From Eledone cirrhosa (taxonomy: Eukaryota; Mollusca; Cephalopoda; Octopoda; Eledonidae), in NCBI GenBank assembly GCA_964016885.1, contig OZ024743.1, positions 78,684,874-78,748,873 of the forward strand: a DNA stretch of 64,000 bases, written 5' to 3'. The position numbers and the translations under genes are program-made. A model generated the notes under the pieces. It saw only the letters and a list, made by a program, of their open reading frames with translations. It was not told the origin of the DNA and did no database searches. Positions 1 to 12,115 of this stretch are shown in pieces (position 1 is the stretch's first letter; the number at the start of each line of letters is the position of its first letter).

Positions 1-46
1 TGGATTTTAGTCTTCAAATTTATTATTATTACTATCTTCCCATGTT

Positions 47-50
<4 letters not shown>

Positions 51-94
<44 letters not shown>
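51..94. repeat. (AT)n microsatellite
   Basis: Uninterrupted AT dinucleotides. The preceding 50 bases hold nothing recognisable. Confidence 0.95.
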
Positions 95-96
<2 letters not shown>

Positions 97-149
97 TGAC
101 TATTTCAATTGAAGCTTGAAGGTAACTACAGAAATATCACGGATCAATA

Positions 150-400
150 CGTATGGGTGTATATGTGTAGGTGTATATGTTTGTATGTTTAGGTGTATAT
201 GTGTCTGTGAATGTATGTGTGTATGTGTCTGTGTGTGTATGTGTAAGTGTATGTGTGTGTATGTGTAGGGGTATATGTGTGTGTGTGTATGTTTAGGTGT
301 ATGTGTATGTGTAGGTGTATGTGTCTGTGTCTGTGTAGGTGCATATGTGCCTGTGTGTGTAGGTGTGTATGTGTCTCTGTGTGTGTATGTGTCTATGAAA
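150..400. repeat. Degenerate TG/TATG-rich microsatellite
   Basis: The segment is built of imperfect GTGTATGTGT and AGGTGTAT words. Open frames across it in several phases give only Cys/Val/Tyr or Thr/His strings, as expected from a dinucleotide repeat, so no gene is called. Confidence 0.9.
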
Positions 401-817
401 TACAACTGATATTACGTAACATAGATAAATAGATGTATTAAAGTGTGAAACTAATAAGACTTCATGTTGATAAATCTTGTTTGTTTCTTGTATAGTGTAT
501 ATATGTACTTCGTGTTTTGGTTGACGTAGGTCTCCGAACATATGTGTATTTACATGTAGGTATGTGTGTGCGCTTGTTATATACGTATTTATTTATTTAT
601 ATACGTTTATTTAATTATTTGTATACACGCACTCACAAACACACATATTTATATGTGCGTTTATTTGTATACCTATGGCGAGTGTTCTCGCGTATGCTTG
701 TGTATGTACGTATATGGATGCGTGTATATATTTATTTAATTTCAATTACCTCTGTATTTTATTTACTTTATTCTTAACTCTGAAGCCGAGAATCATTCGG
801 TTTCCTAGTTAGAAGTT
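401..817. other. AT-rich intergenic sequence, nothing recognised
   Basis: Low-complexity AT-rich DNA with short GT/TA runs (about 540-740). I see no coding, RNA or mobile-element signature. Confidence 0.6.
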
Positions 818-1090
818 TAGTCTACGACTTCAGTTATACCATTTACGTGGTTTTGTTTTTGCGTGCAATTGTTATCTACGGTCCACATATGACGTGTTAT
901 CTTCGTTTTTTCCGTTCATTGCCAGAGAACGTCTCTATGAACCACCTAAGAGAATATTAGTCTACGACTTCTTTTATACCATAAACGTGGTTCTGTCTTT
1001 GCGTGTAATTGTTTTTCACCGCTCCAAATAATGACATATTATATTCGTTTTTTCCCGTTCTTTGCCAGGGAACGTTTCCACGAACCAAAG
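818..1090. repeat. Two-copy tandem duplication, 140-bp period
   Basis: The words TAGTCTACGACTTC, TATACCAT, ACGTGGTT, TTTGCGTG, TTCGTTTTTTCC and TTGCCAG recur in the same order 140 bp apart (818 and 958). The copies differ at many positions, so the duplication is old. The repeat family is not recognised. Confidence 0.85.
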
Positions 1091-1227
1091 TATCGTCTTC
1101 CTGTCTTCCTCCGGTTGCAACGTTTTTTGAAATATTCACTTCTGCGTTCACAGATTGACTTTGTTAGTTTGAGAAGATCCCGTTAAGGGTGAAAGCAGCG
1201 ATTCTTTGCTTAAACTTTAATCTGTTA

Positions 1228-1400
<173 letters not shown>

Positions 1401-1407
1401 AAAATAA

Positions 1408-2154
<747 letters not shown>

Positions 2155-3227
2155 GTATTGGCAGTGATTTATTTTATCAAATCTCAACATTTATATACCA
2201 CAAATAATAATATGATAAACTTAAACTTAAAGAAGAAAAGGACGTAGAGCGAAATAGGTATATAATGGAGGGTATAAAGAGAGGGGAAATGCAAGAAAAA
2301 AAATACATACATAAATATTTAAATGAATAAATATATAAAAAAGAACAAAGAAGAGAGAAGAAGAAAGAAGAAATAACGACAAAAAAAAAAACGAAGAAAT
2401 GAAAGGGATAGATAGAAAAACCGTTGTTTTCAAATATTAGGTCAATTGAGGCAAACAATCAATTACCATAAACCTTTGAATATCTCTTGTATTTGGTTAT
2501 GCTTAAGCTAATATACTTATATATTATATCAAAATTAAACAATATAAATTACTTTCTATAGCCGTCACATATTTAGTTTAATTAAAATTTATATAATTTA
2601 ATTTAACTCATTATATGTTATAATTTTAGGTTTAGATAATATATTCATTAAGTATTTTGTTACAACTTTAAAAAAAAATGTATCTTTAAGCATATTTAAA
2701 TAATTATTAAACATGTATTAAAATGTTTATTAAAATACATGCATCTATCACCATCAGTATATATAATATATTAAGATCATTTATTATCCGAAATATATTA
2801 TTTAATTATGATATTCTCTTTATAAAATCATTTCTATTCTTTAATTGTCATTTACAGGATTAAATTGTTAATTTATATTTACTTCTGTAATTACTTATTA
2901 TTATATATAGTTTCCCTTTAAGGATTTTCTTATATTATTAAACTGCATAATTCATATCAAATATAATTTAGCAAGCTATTCGGTCTGAACAAAAATATTT
3001 ACGAAGAATGTAAACAAAAGGAATATAACTCATTCACCATATGTGAACATTTAAATCATGTATCTACTCTTAAATGAAAACCATAAATCAACAATTGTCT
3101 AGTTAAATATTGACCTGTCTAAATCAAAACAAGGATACTGAGACTCATAATGAAATTATTCTAATAGAAACAACAATAAATTATTACCCAGTAAGGCAAA
3201 CATTATATATATATATTTTAAAAATTA
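2155..3227. other. AT-rich intergenic sequence, nothing recognised
   Basis: Very AT-rich DNA with a purine-rich patch at about 2225-2420 (AAGAAG/GAAGAAA words). Short open frames here are phenylalanine/serine-rich products of that patch, not gene candidates. Confidence 0.6.
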
Positions 3228-3779
3228 TTAATTGTCAATATTTTTCCGAAATTTGTACAATGCCTGGAATGTTTTACCGGTCTTATGTTGACAGCTGCTG
3301 AATAATTCATTTTTCTTGTTAATTAAATTGTCATAATTTGTAATTATCAATAGAGTCTCAAGATTGCAAAGATTATTATGTTTATCTACAGGAAATAATA
3401 TGTCGTCTCTATATAAACCACCGGTAATCTCCGGCAGTTTTCTATTTATCATGTTAAGGATGAAAATTCCCACAAGACCGGTAACTTGCGCCGAATCCGA
3501 CGAGCCCATAGTAATGTCAAAGTTCTTCTGCCTATCCGATCTAGTTCAAAGAACTAGATCGGATAGATTATTAAAATCTATCAAGGTTCGCCTTGTTGTT
3601 AAAATAATATTTATCTCAACACTAGATAGATCCGTGTGTTTATATGCATATGATAGCGCCTTATTTAGTAGGTTAGGAGTTATTGAGGAATAATAACTCG
3701 CTATGTCCATTTGAATGAACATATGATTATTTTTATTTTCGATATTATTGAACCAATCTATGACTTTACTAGTGCCCTT
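3228..3779 (-). pseudogene. Reverse-transcriptase fragment of a retroelement (decayed)
   Basis: On the minus strand, one reading phase keeps two recognisable reverse-transcriptase blocks. An upstream block has QMDIASYYSSI (the Asp-containing motif A context) followed by a Leu/Lys-rich helix. A downstream block has FDITMGSSDSAQ and then GLYRDD, the Tyr-x-Asp-Asp catalytic motif C. The phase is broken by a TGA at 3546-3548, inside a short perfect palindrome, and a TAG at 3780-3782 closes it upstream. No N-terminal or endonuclease domain is visible, so it is a truncated dead copy. The combination of MGS-D-A and YRDD is known from a class of animal retroelement reverse transcriptases. I cannot decide between Penelope-like and another non-LTR family from this piece. 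Confidence 0.75.
3532..3566. repeat. Perfect 16-bp palindrome with 3-base loop
   Basis: CTATCCGATCTAGTTC (3532-3547), AAA, then GAACTAGATCGGATAG (3551-3566). It sits exactly where the reverse-transcriptase relic is interrupted, so it probably arose with the breaking event. Confidence 0.9.
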
Positions 3780-3911
3780 CTATAAGTTTAGCTTTGACCT
3801 CAATTTCTGCCGTCGGGTTCTAACATTTTCCTATTACCCACTCTACTACCCTAAGTATTGAGTACACTTGTGCGTTATGGTCCATCTGGTTTCTTACCAC
3901 ACCTCCTTCGT

Positions 3912-4082
3912 TATATATATATACACATCCACACGACACACAAACACATATATATATATGTATATATGTGTGTGTGTGTGAGTGAATATCATTGCCTGTG
4001 TGTGCCCATGTGTATGCGTGTATGTGTATATGGTGTGTGTGTCCATGTGCATGCGTATATGTGTATGTGGTGTGTGTGTCCA
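3912..4082. repeat. TA/CA/TG microsatellite cluster
   Basis: ATATAC and ACACAC runs change into TGTGTG and then a GTGTGTGTCCATGTGCATGC-type repeat that occurs twice (about 4038 and 4070). No coding content. Confidence 0.85.
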
Positions 4083-4153
4083 GCATAGAATGGCGGCTGC
4101 TTAAAATTGTTTACATAAAGTGTTGTAGTATGTCTACCATATCCTCTCATGTC

Positions 4154-5741
<1,588 letters not shown>

Positions 5742-5973
5742 CGTGTTATCAGAAATATCTACACCCTCTCATGTCAGTACTGGGAGAGACATTAATATAT
5801 CGGTTATTAGAGATATTCCTATAATATTCTATACAGTATTAAATTGGTTGTGTGGCGGAGGAACTGTGAAGGGCTGTATGGTCAGAGCAAGGAATGTCAA
5901 AAACTAGGCATTCCTAAATGTAAGTTGAAATTATATTTTGGAGAATGGGGCGCAAAACGGGGAGAAGCGGGCA
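5742..5973. other. Third GA-tract anchor and flanking sequence
   Basis: This holds the third anchor copy (CGTGTTATCAGAAATA ... CTCTCATGTCAGTACTG) with only a remnant GAGAG after it, then unrecognised sequence up to the SINE. Confidence 0.6.
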
Positions 5974-6175
5974 CACCGCTGGATTGGCAGTATCGGTAGA
6001 GGGTCGGACGCCATGCTTTGCAGCAAAGCGTTATGGCTCTTTATGGTCTGAGTTCAAATCCCGCCGAGGTTAACTTTGCCTTTTTAGCTTTAGGGGGTCG
6101 ATAAAATAAAGCACCAGTAATATAAAATAAAGCACTGGGGTAATTTGCTGGCCTTGTGCCAAAAGTAGAAACAAT
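5974..6175 (+). mobile_element. tRNA-derived SINE, cephalopod type
   Basis: The tRNA-like head has an A-box-like stretch (GGCAGTATCGGTAGAGGG) and a B-box-like GAGTTCAAATCCCGC about 60 bp later. The body then carries GGGGTCGATAAAATAAAG, an AGTAATATAAAAT/GCACTGGGG segment and the tail GCCTTGTGCC-AAAGTAGAAA. This order is the known layout of octopus and squid tRNA-derived SINEs. A second copy is at 12,326. The AATATAAAATAAAGCAC stretch looks like a small internal duplication. No clear target-site duplication was seen. Confidence 0.9.
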
Positions 6176-6181
6176 TATATC

Positions 6182-6460
6182 GCTCTCCGACAGATTCGCG
6201 GTCGTGCCCTTGGCAGTGGAGACTTCTGGTGTCCTTGGCCTAGAGCTACCTCCCTACTCACCACCATAGGCGCTGAGCTGGCCAGCCGCAGGTGTGAGCC
6301 TCGCGAGTTGGAATGGCTCTTCCAGTGCATCTCTCTTACCATCCTCCAGGGAAACGCCTTCTCCATCCTGTCAGCCGGGTCTGTGGGGAGGCCAGCACGT
6401 GGGACCCCATTTGCTCAACACTACGGATTAATAGGCAAAGTTATAAACTATTGTAAATAG
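6182..6460 (+). other. GC-rich open segment, 92 codons, unrecognised
   Basis: In an AT-rich window this stretch is clearly GC-rich. One + strand phase is open for 92 codons up to TAG at 6458-6460. It encodes ordinary mixed protein sequence (for instance RRCEPRELEWLFQCISL and TILQGNAFSILSAGS) rather than low-complexity text. No start codon begins the phase and it directly abuts the SINE, so it looks like a 3' fragment of a coding sequence, host exon or transposon. I do not recognise the family. Confidence 0.4.
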
Positions 6461-6719
6461 TGTATATTGATTGTAAATAGATATCCTGGTGTGTTACACA
6501 CAAACAATTACTGTGAACATTCACAAAGTGTAGGAAGTATAACCCGTGACGTTCTCCCCAATATCATAAGTTCACAAGAGACGTCACAATAACTAGCTGA
6601 GATCGTATCTTTTATTTGTACCAGATAAAGTTCAGTAAACTGATAGCAATGACATCTGCTAAATACAAATACAATAAATAAAGATAATAGTACTTTCATA
6701 GGCAGTTACATTTATAAGT

Positions 6720-6802
6720 AGCACGATGGCCGAGTGGTTAAGGCGTTGGACTTAAGTTCCAATGGACGAATGTCCGCGTGGGTTCGAGCCCCACTCGTGC
6801 TA
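6720..6802 (+). tRNA. tRNA-Leu(UAA), isolated copy outside the array
   Basis: It folds as a class II tRNA. The acceptor arm AGCACGA pairs with TCGTGCT, and the discriminator is A73. The anticodon stem TTGGA/TCCAA closes the loop CTTAAGT, so the anticodon is TAA, reading leucine codon UUA. The long variable arm is GGAC-GAAT-GTCC and the T arm is GTGGG/CCCAC. The A box (TGGCCGAGTGG) and B box (GGTTCGAGCCC) are intact. A pol III terminator of five T follows at 6809-6813. No CCA is encoded, as expected in animals. It differs from the array consensus only in the variable loop (G for A) and at position 59. Its flanks are unlike the array spacer, so it is a good candidate for the founder or a conserved single gene. 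Confidence 0.95.
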
Positions 6803-7030
6803 ATTTGCTTTTTATTTAAGTATTTCTTTTATTTATCATATTAATATATATCATTGCATGGTAGCCATGCTTCAACTTATTTGGTCCATTATCTCGCTCC
6901 AGATACGTACTTTTTCAAGTCGATATCTTTTTTCACACATAATCAAAGACACTCACATATACACTGAGTATATATATTTTCGTGGTATTTGTAATTGCTC
7001 TATATATGTAAGCATATGTGTGTGTGTGAG

Positions 7031-7083
<53 letters not shown>

Positions 7084-7359
7084 GGTAAACAGAAAAAACA
7101 ACACAATCGGTACAGTATATGGAAGGAATATATTAGGTTAACGCTTGAAATAGCAGGAAGAGGGGCTTAACATTTCGGACTCTAGTCCTTCATCAGAAGA
7201 AAGAATGAGAAATAAGATAGATTGAGGGGACGGGCGGGATGGAATTGGAAAAAAGTCTTTAGATAAAAATAACAGGTCCATTCATGTTGACATCATAGAT
7301 GTATAAATACATATATACATGTACAAACATGCCGTTACATGTAGATGAAGGGTTACATA
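6803..7359. other. Intergenic, TATG microsatellite and a dispersed-repeat fragment
   Basis: It contains TA/TG microsatellite at about 7029-7079. At 7170-7200 is the palindromic phrase GGACTCTAGTCC followed by TTCATCAGAAG, which looks like part of a dispersed repeat. Nothing else is recognised. Confidence 0.5.
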
Positions 7360-7443
7360 AACACGATGGTCGGGTGGTAAAATCACTGGGCGTAAGTTCC
7401 AGTGGATAGTTGTCATCGGGGGTCCGAACCCCCACTCGTGCTA
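7360..7443 (+). pseudogene. Decayed tRNA-Leu(UAA)-like copy
   Basis: It aligns end to end with the tRNA at 6,720 but has many changes. Position 2 is A, which breaks the pair with C71. U33 is replaced by G. The D arm reads GGTGGTAAAATCA, the variable arm no longer pairs, and the B box is GGTCCGAACCC with an extra base in the T arm. The triplet TAA and the 3' end ACTCGTGCTA survive. Not expected to be functional. Confidence 0.85.
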
Positions 7444-7794
7444 AATTTGATTTCTTATTTTACAATGATATAATAATACTTTATATACATCATTTAGCAT
7501 TTACATTATTCTACATATACTATCGTATTTTTGTGGGAAAGGCGTTACCTCACATAATTATCACATGTAATATCGAATCTATGAGATTTTGATATTATTT
7601 ATTTTCAGAAGAATACTTTTAAACATCAGTGTGAGCAGCTAGTTACGGCCGGTTTGAAGAGAAAGAGGTGAAAGAACACTGGCCGGATACGGTCGGTTCA
7701 AATGTTAAAGGGATATTATATATATGTGTGTGAGGGGGGTCTGTGTTTGTGTGTCTGTGTGTCTCTGTGTGTGTGTATGTGTGTGTGCCATCGT
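7444..7794. other. Intergenic with TG microsatellite
   Basis: AT-rich sequence, then a GC-richer patch (7645-7700, ACGGCCGG and TGGCCGGATACGGTCGG) and TGTGTG-type repeats at 7725-7790. No gene is recognised. Confidence 0.5.
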
Positions 7795-7955
7795 TTATGT
7801 CACGTAACGAAAAGATTTGATAAAAAATAACTGTCAGACATAAAAAGATACCAACTCGGATCAATATTTTCGGCGAAATCTGATGAAAGTGGTGCCCGAG
7901 CATGCCAGCCGTACAATCACAGAAATCAATAGAATAAATAAAATAAATGACAAAA
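7795..7955 (-). repeat. Inverted copy of the array 3' spacer, in longer form
   Basis: Read on the minus strand, 7955-7855 matches the sequence that follows each tRNA in the array (GTCATTTATTTTATTTATTC, then TGTGATTGTACGGCT, GGGCACC, GAAAATATTGATCCGAG). Here it continues past the array version into GTTGGTATC and a further 60 bp. This suggests the tRNA 3' spacer contains a fragment of a dispersed repeat whose longer copy is this one. It faces the direct-orientation copy at 9104-9201. Confidence 0.8.
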
Positions 7956-7959
7956 GATT

Positions 7960-8821
7960 TCTTGTAGAAACTCTCTAAATCTCACTCTCTACAACCTTAA
8001 ATATGAAGTATTATTGTAGGTTAATTGAAAGATATCTTCTAGAAAATCACTAAATTTTACTCATTACAACCTGAAATATAATGTATTACTGTAGGTTACT
8101 TTAAAGATATCGTCTAGAAACTCTCTAAATCTCACTTTCTACAACCTTACATATAAAGTTTTACTTTAGGCTAATTTAAAGATATCTCCTAGAATCTCTC
8201 TAGATCTCACTCTGTACAACCTGACATATAAACTATTACTCTAGGTTACTTTAAAGATATCTTCTAGAAACTCTCTAAATCTCACTCTCTATAACCTTAC
8301 ATATAAAGTATTACTGTAGGTTGCTTTAAAGATATTTTCTAGAAACTCTCTAAATTTCACTCTCTACAACGTTACATATAAAGTATTACTGTAGGTTACT
8401 TTAAAGATATCTTCTAGAAACTCTCTAAATCTCACTCTCTACAGCCTGACATATAAAGTTTTATTGTAGGTTACTTTAAAGATATCTTCTAGAAACTCTC
8501 TAAATCTCACTCTCTACAGCCTGACATATAAAGTATTACTGTAGGTTACTTTAAAGATATCTTCTAGAAACTCTCTAAATCTCATACTTTACAACCTGAC
8601 ATATAAAGTATTACTTTAGGCTAATTTAAAGATATCTTCTAGAAACTCTCTAAATATCACTCTCTACAACCTGACATATAAAGTATTATTGTAGGTTACT
8701 TTAAAGATATCTTCCAGAAACTCTCTAAATCTCACTCTCTACAACCTGACATATAAAGTATTACTGTAGGTTACTTTATAGATATCTTCTAGTAACTCTC
8801 TAAATCTCACTCTCTATAATT
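7960..8821. repeat. 75-bp satellite, 12 monomers in a row
   Basis: The phrase CTCTAAATCTCAC (with variants) recurs at exact 75-bp steps; its CTCAC begins at 7981, 8056, 8131 and so on to 8806. Each monomer contains AGGTTACTTTAAAGATATCT, TCTAGAAACTCTC and TACAACCTGACATATAA. The same monomer occurs 2-5 times in every tRNA unit to the right. This is the longest uninterrupted run in the window. Confidence 0.95.
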
Positions 8822-8998
8822 TCAGTCATCCAGTTGTGAACATAATAGAACCTTCCTGTTATACTTACCAGGACCACAAAACAATAACATGACTATATCT
8901 CACTATATAGTAGTAGATTTATGGAGTACTTAGAATTTAACATACGTAACATTAGTTAGTATAGCTTTTAAATATAATTTTATATTTTGAATAACATG

Positions 8999-9081
8999 AG
9001 CACGATGGCCGAGTGGTTAAGGCGTTGGACTTAAGTTCCAATGGACAAATGTCCGTGTGGATTCGAACCCCTCTCGTGCTA
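8999..9081 (+). pseudogene. tRNA-Leu(UAA) copy with broken T arm
   Basis: First unit with the array flanks. Acceptor, D and anticodon arms are intact (TAA), but the T arm is GTGGA/CCCTC, losing the 53-61 and 50-64 pairs and altering the B box to GATTCGAACCC. Activity is doubtful. Confidence 0.85.
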
Positions 9082-9823
9082 AATTATTTTTTCTTCAAGT
9101 TGTCATTTATTTTATTTAATCTATTGATTCCTGTTATTGTACGGCTGACATGCTCGGGCACCGCCTTCAGAAGATTTCACTGAAAATATTGATCCGAACA
9201 CTATTTGTTGTGGACCACAGGACCACAACTGATTATGGAACTCGGTTTAATCTAGTCAGGATTGTATAACAATCGCCGAGGGGTTAATATATTAGACATT
9301 ATCACCTATGACCAAATGACCACATGGGCTTGATCAGAATTCATGCTACATACTTTTTCCTTTATTCTGGTTTTTATTGTATATTTTTTGTTATTTGTCT
9401 CTTTTTCATTCTTTATTTTTCTAAATATTAATTAAACTTCTTCAAAATATAAATTTTTAAATCCAATAATCTTTCTTTCATAAATTTTCAATCTCTACAA
9501 ACTTACATATAAATTTTCAATCTCTACAAACTTACTTTAAAGATATCTTCCAGAAACTCTCTAAATCTCACTCTCTACAACCTGACATATAAAGTATTAC
9601 TGTAGGTTACTTTATAGATATCTCCTAGTAACTCTCTAAATCGCACTCTCTATAATTTCAGTCATCCAGTTGTCAACATAATAGAACCTTCCTGTTATAC
9701 TTAATGTATTTTACCAGGACCACAAAACAATAACATGACAATATCTCACTATATAGTAGTAGATTTATGAACTAATTAGAATTTAACATACCTAACATTA
9801 GTTAGTATAGCTTTTAAATATAA
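9082..9823. repeat. Array spacer of the 8,999 unit
   Basis: A T6 terminator, then the 3' spacer (CCGTCTTCAGAAGA-type text), then a short satellite block (about 9530-9650, with ACAAACTTACATATAAATTT partly duplicated), then the conserved 5' flank of the next unit. The flank is interrupted at 9823 by a Helitron. Confidence 0.8.
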
Positions 9824-10942
9824 CTAGCTGACGTACCCAGCTTCGCCCGGGTAAACAGATGATAAGAGAAGACAGGTAAAAGAGAAAATGACTGTATTGG
9901 ATGTTTGTCTGGTTACAGTATCAGGCGAGTCTGTGGTGTCTGTGAGATACAGAAAATAGTAAAAAAAATCTTCCAGATATACCAGATTCTTCGTTGTACT
10001 GTTTGTACATAGTATATGAACAATTTTAGGGGCTCCCACCTAGAATAGTGACCTTCAGGAGATGGTTCATCTTATGCCTGACTGTAAAACGTGTATCATT
10101 GCATAGACGTGGTTGTTCCACGTTTCCCAAAAGGATGATGCAAGTTCCAATCTTTTATATTATATGTAGATATAGATATAGATAATTAATATAAAAGATG
10201 ATGCTCAGCCAGTTCGTCTTCAACCATCGCAGCTCGCCGTCGCTGCTTGGCTTCCGTGTTTCGTTGGCGTTGTTCAGCCAGCTCCTCTTCATTCATGGGG
10301 GCACGTCTTCGCCTCTGAAGTTCGGCGTTGCGATGGCGCTGTTCGACCCGTTTTTCTTCATTCCTGGCTGCACGCCGTCGCCGCTGTGGTTCACTGTTTC
10401 ATAAAGTCGAATTGCCTTTATTATCAGTATTCATTTCGAGCAATTGTCAAAAAATGACACAATAATAAATATAAAAGATGTCCGTCAATGTAAAAAAACG
10501 TCCCTATTTACTCCCTTCACAACTCTGTGTATGTTAGACTGACAGATAGGCACATAGACAGATATACTGTGTGGCGATTGTAGAACGCCCCACGTACACA
10601 CACATAGACGCATGGGAACGCGCACACACACGCAAACTTACACACGCACCGGTGCACTTACACACACTTAGACACTGACACATGTTGATAGTTTTTACTT
10701 TCTGTGGAACGCACGCACACACACATAAAACTATGCGCACGTACATACACACGCACACATGGTTACAGCGTTCTCTTTGCGTTTGTTTCTTACTCTCCCC
10801 TCTCACTCCATCATTGGCATTGTACGTATTAATTTCAGTTTGGCGTCGTTGAGGTGGGCGGAGTCGTTTGAAACCTATGAACCAATGGTAATCGAGAATT
10901 ATGACACACGGAATACTGACGTTCTTAAAATTAATAAATAGA
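9824..10942 (-). mobile_element. Helitron, first of an abutting pair
   Basis: Read on the minus strand, the element starts TCTATTTATT (10942 leftward) and ends in a hairpin with stem ACCC/GGGT followed by ACGTCAGCTAG. That is a CTRR terminus about 10 bases after a hairpin, with a TC start, as in Helitrons. It sits between host A (9823) and, beyond its partner, host T. It carries a short basic coding relic, a (GA/TA)n patch and a CA/GT microsatellite at about 10540-10770. There is no Rep or helicase domain, so it is non-autonomous. Confidence 0.85.
10186..10398 (-). pseudogene. Arg/Glu-rich Helitron coding relic (first copy)
   Basis: A 70-codon stop-free stretch on the minus strand holds three or four diverged repeats of an RRRRAxxxEExxAEQRxRN pattern (e.g. 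RRRRAARNEEKRVEQRHRN), ending at TAA 10186-10188. Arg/Glu repeats of this type occur in the N-terminal part of PIF1-helicase Helitron proteins of many invertebrates (from general knowledge). It lacks a proper start and any catalytic domain. Confidence 0.6.
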
Positions 10943-11795
10943 TTAGCTGACGTACCCAGCTTCGCTCGGGTAAACAGATGATAAGAGAAGACAGGTAAAA
11001 GAGATAATGACTGTATTTGATGTTTGTCTGGTTACAGTATGAGGCGAGTCCGTGGTGTCTGTGTGATACAGAAAACAGTAAAAAAAAAATCTTCCAGATA
11101 TACCAGATTCTTCGTTGTACCGTTTGTGCATAGTATATGAACAATTCTAGGTGCTCCACCTAGAATAGTGACCTCAAGGAGATGGTTCATCTTCTGCCTG
11201 ACTGTAAAACGTGTATCATTGCATAGACGTGGTTGTTCCACGTTTCTCAAAAGTATGATGAAAGTTACAATCTTTTTTTATTATATCTAGATATAGATAA
11301 TTAATATAAAAGATGTGGCTTAGCCAGTTTGTCTTCAACCATCTCAGCACGCCGTCGCTTCTTGGTTCCAGTGTTTCGTTGGCTTTGTTCAGCCAGCTCC
11401 TCTTCAGTCATGGCGGCACGTCTTCGCCTCTGATGTTCGGCGTTGCAATGGCGCTGTTCGGCCCGTTTTTCTTCATTCCTGGCTGCACGCCGTCGCCGCT
11501 GTAGTTCACTGTTTGATGAAGTCGAATTGGTTTTATTTTCTGTGGAACGCTGCACACACGCACACACGCACATAAATACGCGCACGTACATACACACGCG
11601 CACATGGTAATAGTTACAGTGTTCTATTTGCCTCTCTGTTTCTTACTCTCCCCTTTCACTCCCTCATTGGCATTATCCATATTAATTTAAGCTTGGAGTC
11701 GATGAGGTGGCCGGAGTCGTTTGAAACCTATGAACCAAAGATAATCGAGAATTATGACACACGGAATAATGTAGTTGATTAAATTAATATATAGA
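10943..11795 (-). mobile_element. Helitron, second of an abutting pair
   Basis: Same family and orientation as the neighbour: minus-strand start TCTATATATTAATTT at 11795, end hairpin then ACGTCAGCTAA at 10943. The two copies touch with no base between them. Copy 2 lacks part of the microsatellite-rich interior. The right neighbour is host T at 11796. Confidence 0.85.
11301..11510 (-). pseudogene. Arg/Glu-rich Helitron coding relic (second copy)
   Basis: Counterpart of the relic in the first Helitron, same repeats (RRRRAARNEEKRAEQRHCN ... RRRRAAMTEEELAEQ) with several substitutions. The open phase continues upstream through a GT microsatellite, which is not real coding. Confidence 0.6.
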
Positions 11796-11816
11796 TTTCA
11801 TATCATGAACAACATA

Positions 11817-11899
11817 AGCACGATAGCCGAGTGGTTAAAGCGTTGGACATAATTTCCAATGGAGAAACGTCTGCGTGGGTTCGAAACCCACTCGTGCTA
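11817..11899 (+). pseudogene. tRNA-Leu(UAA)-like copy, U33 lost, behind the Helitrons
   Basis: The acceptor arm pairs fully, but the anticodon loop is CATAATT, replacing the universal U33 with A and G37 with T. The variable arm is changed (GGAGAAACGTCT) and position 60 is A. The Helitron pair ends 21 bp upstream. Almost certainly dead. Confidence 0.85.
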
Positions 11900-12115
11900 A
11901 ATTATTTTTTCTTCAAGTTGTCATTTATTTAATTTATTCTGTTGATTCCTGTGATTGTATGGCTGAATATGATTGGGCACCGCCTTCAGAACATTTCGCT
12001 GAAAATATTGATCCGAGCACAATTTTTTTATGAATCACGGGACCCCAACGTATTATGAAAATCAGTTTAATCTGGTCAGTATTTTATACCGATCACAGAG
12101 TGTTATTAGACATTA

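Noticed and set aside
2177..2458. Phe/Ser-rich minus-strand frame resembling a membrane protein
   Set aside because: It is the complement of a purine-rich AAG/GAA patch; hydrophobicity follows from composition, with no supporting context.
7170..7200. GGACTCTAGTCC palindrome as an operator or terminator
   Set aside because: It looks like part of a dispersed animal repeat and is not placed near any transcription unit; no functional call is justified.
7960..8821. Possible CRISPR array
   Set aside because: The 75-bp monomers are contiguous and similar throughout; there is no short repeat with unique spacers, and the sequence is animal.
10534..10806. Cys/Val-rich frames inside the first Helitron
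   Set aside because: They come from CA/GT microsatellite sequence and do not match the Arg/Glu-rich relic next to them.
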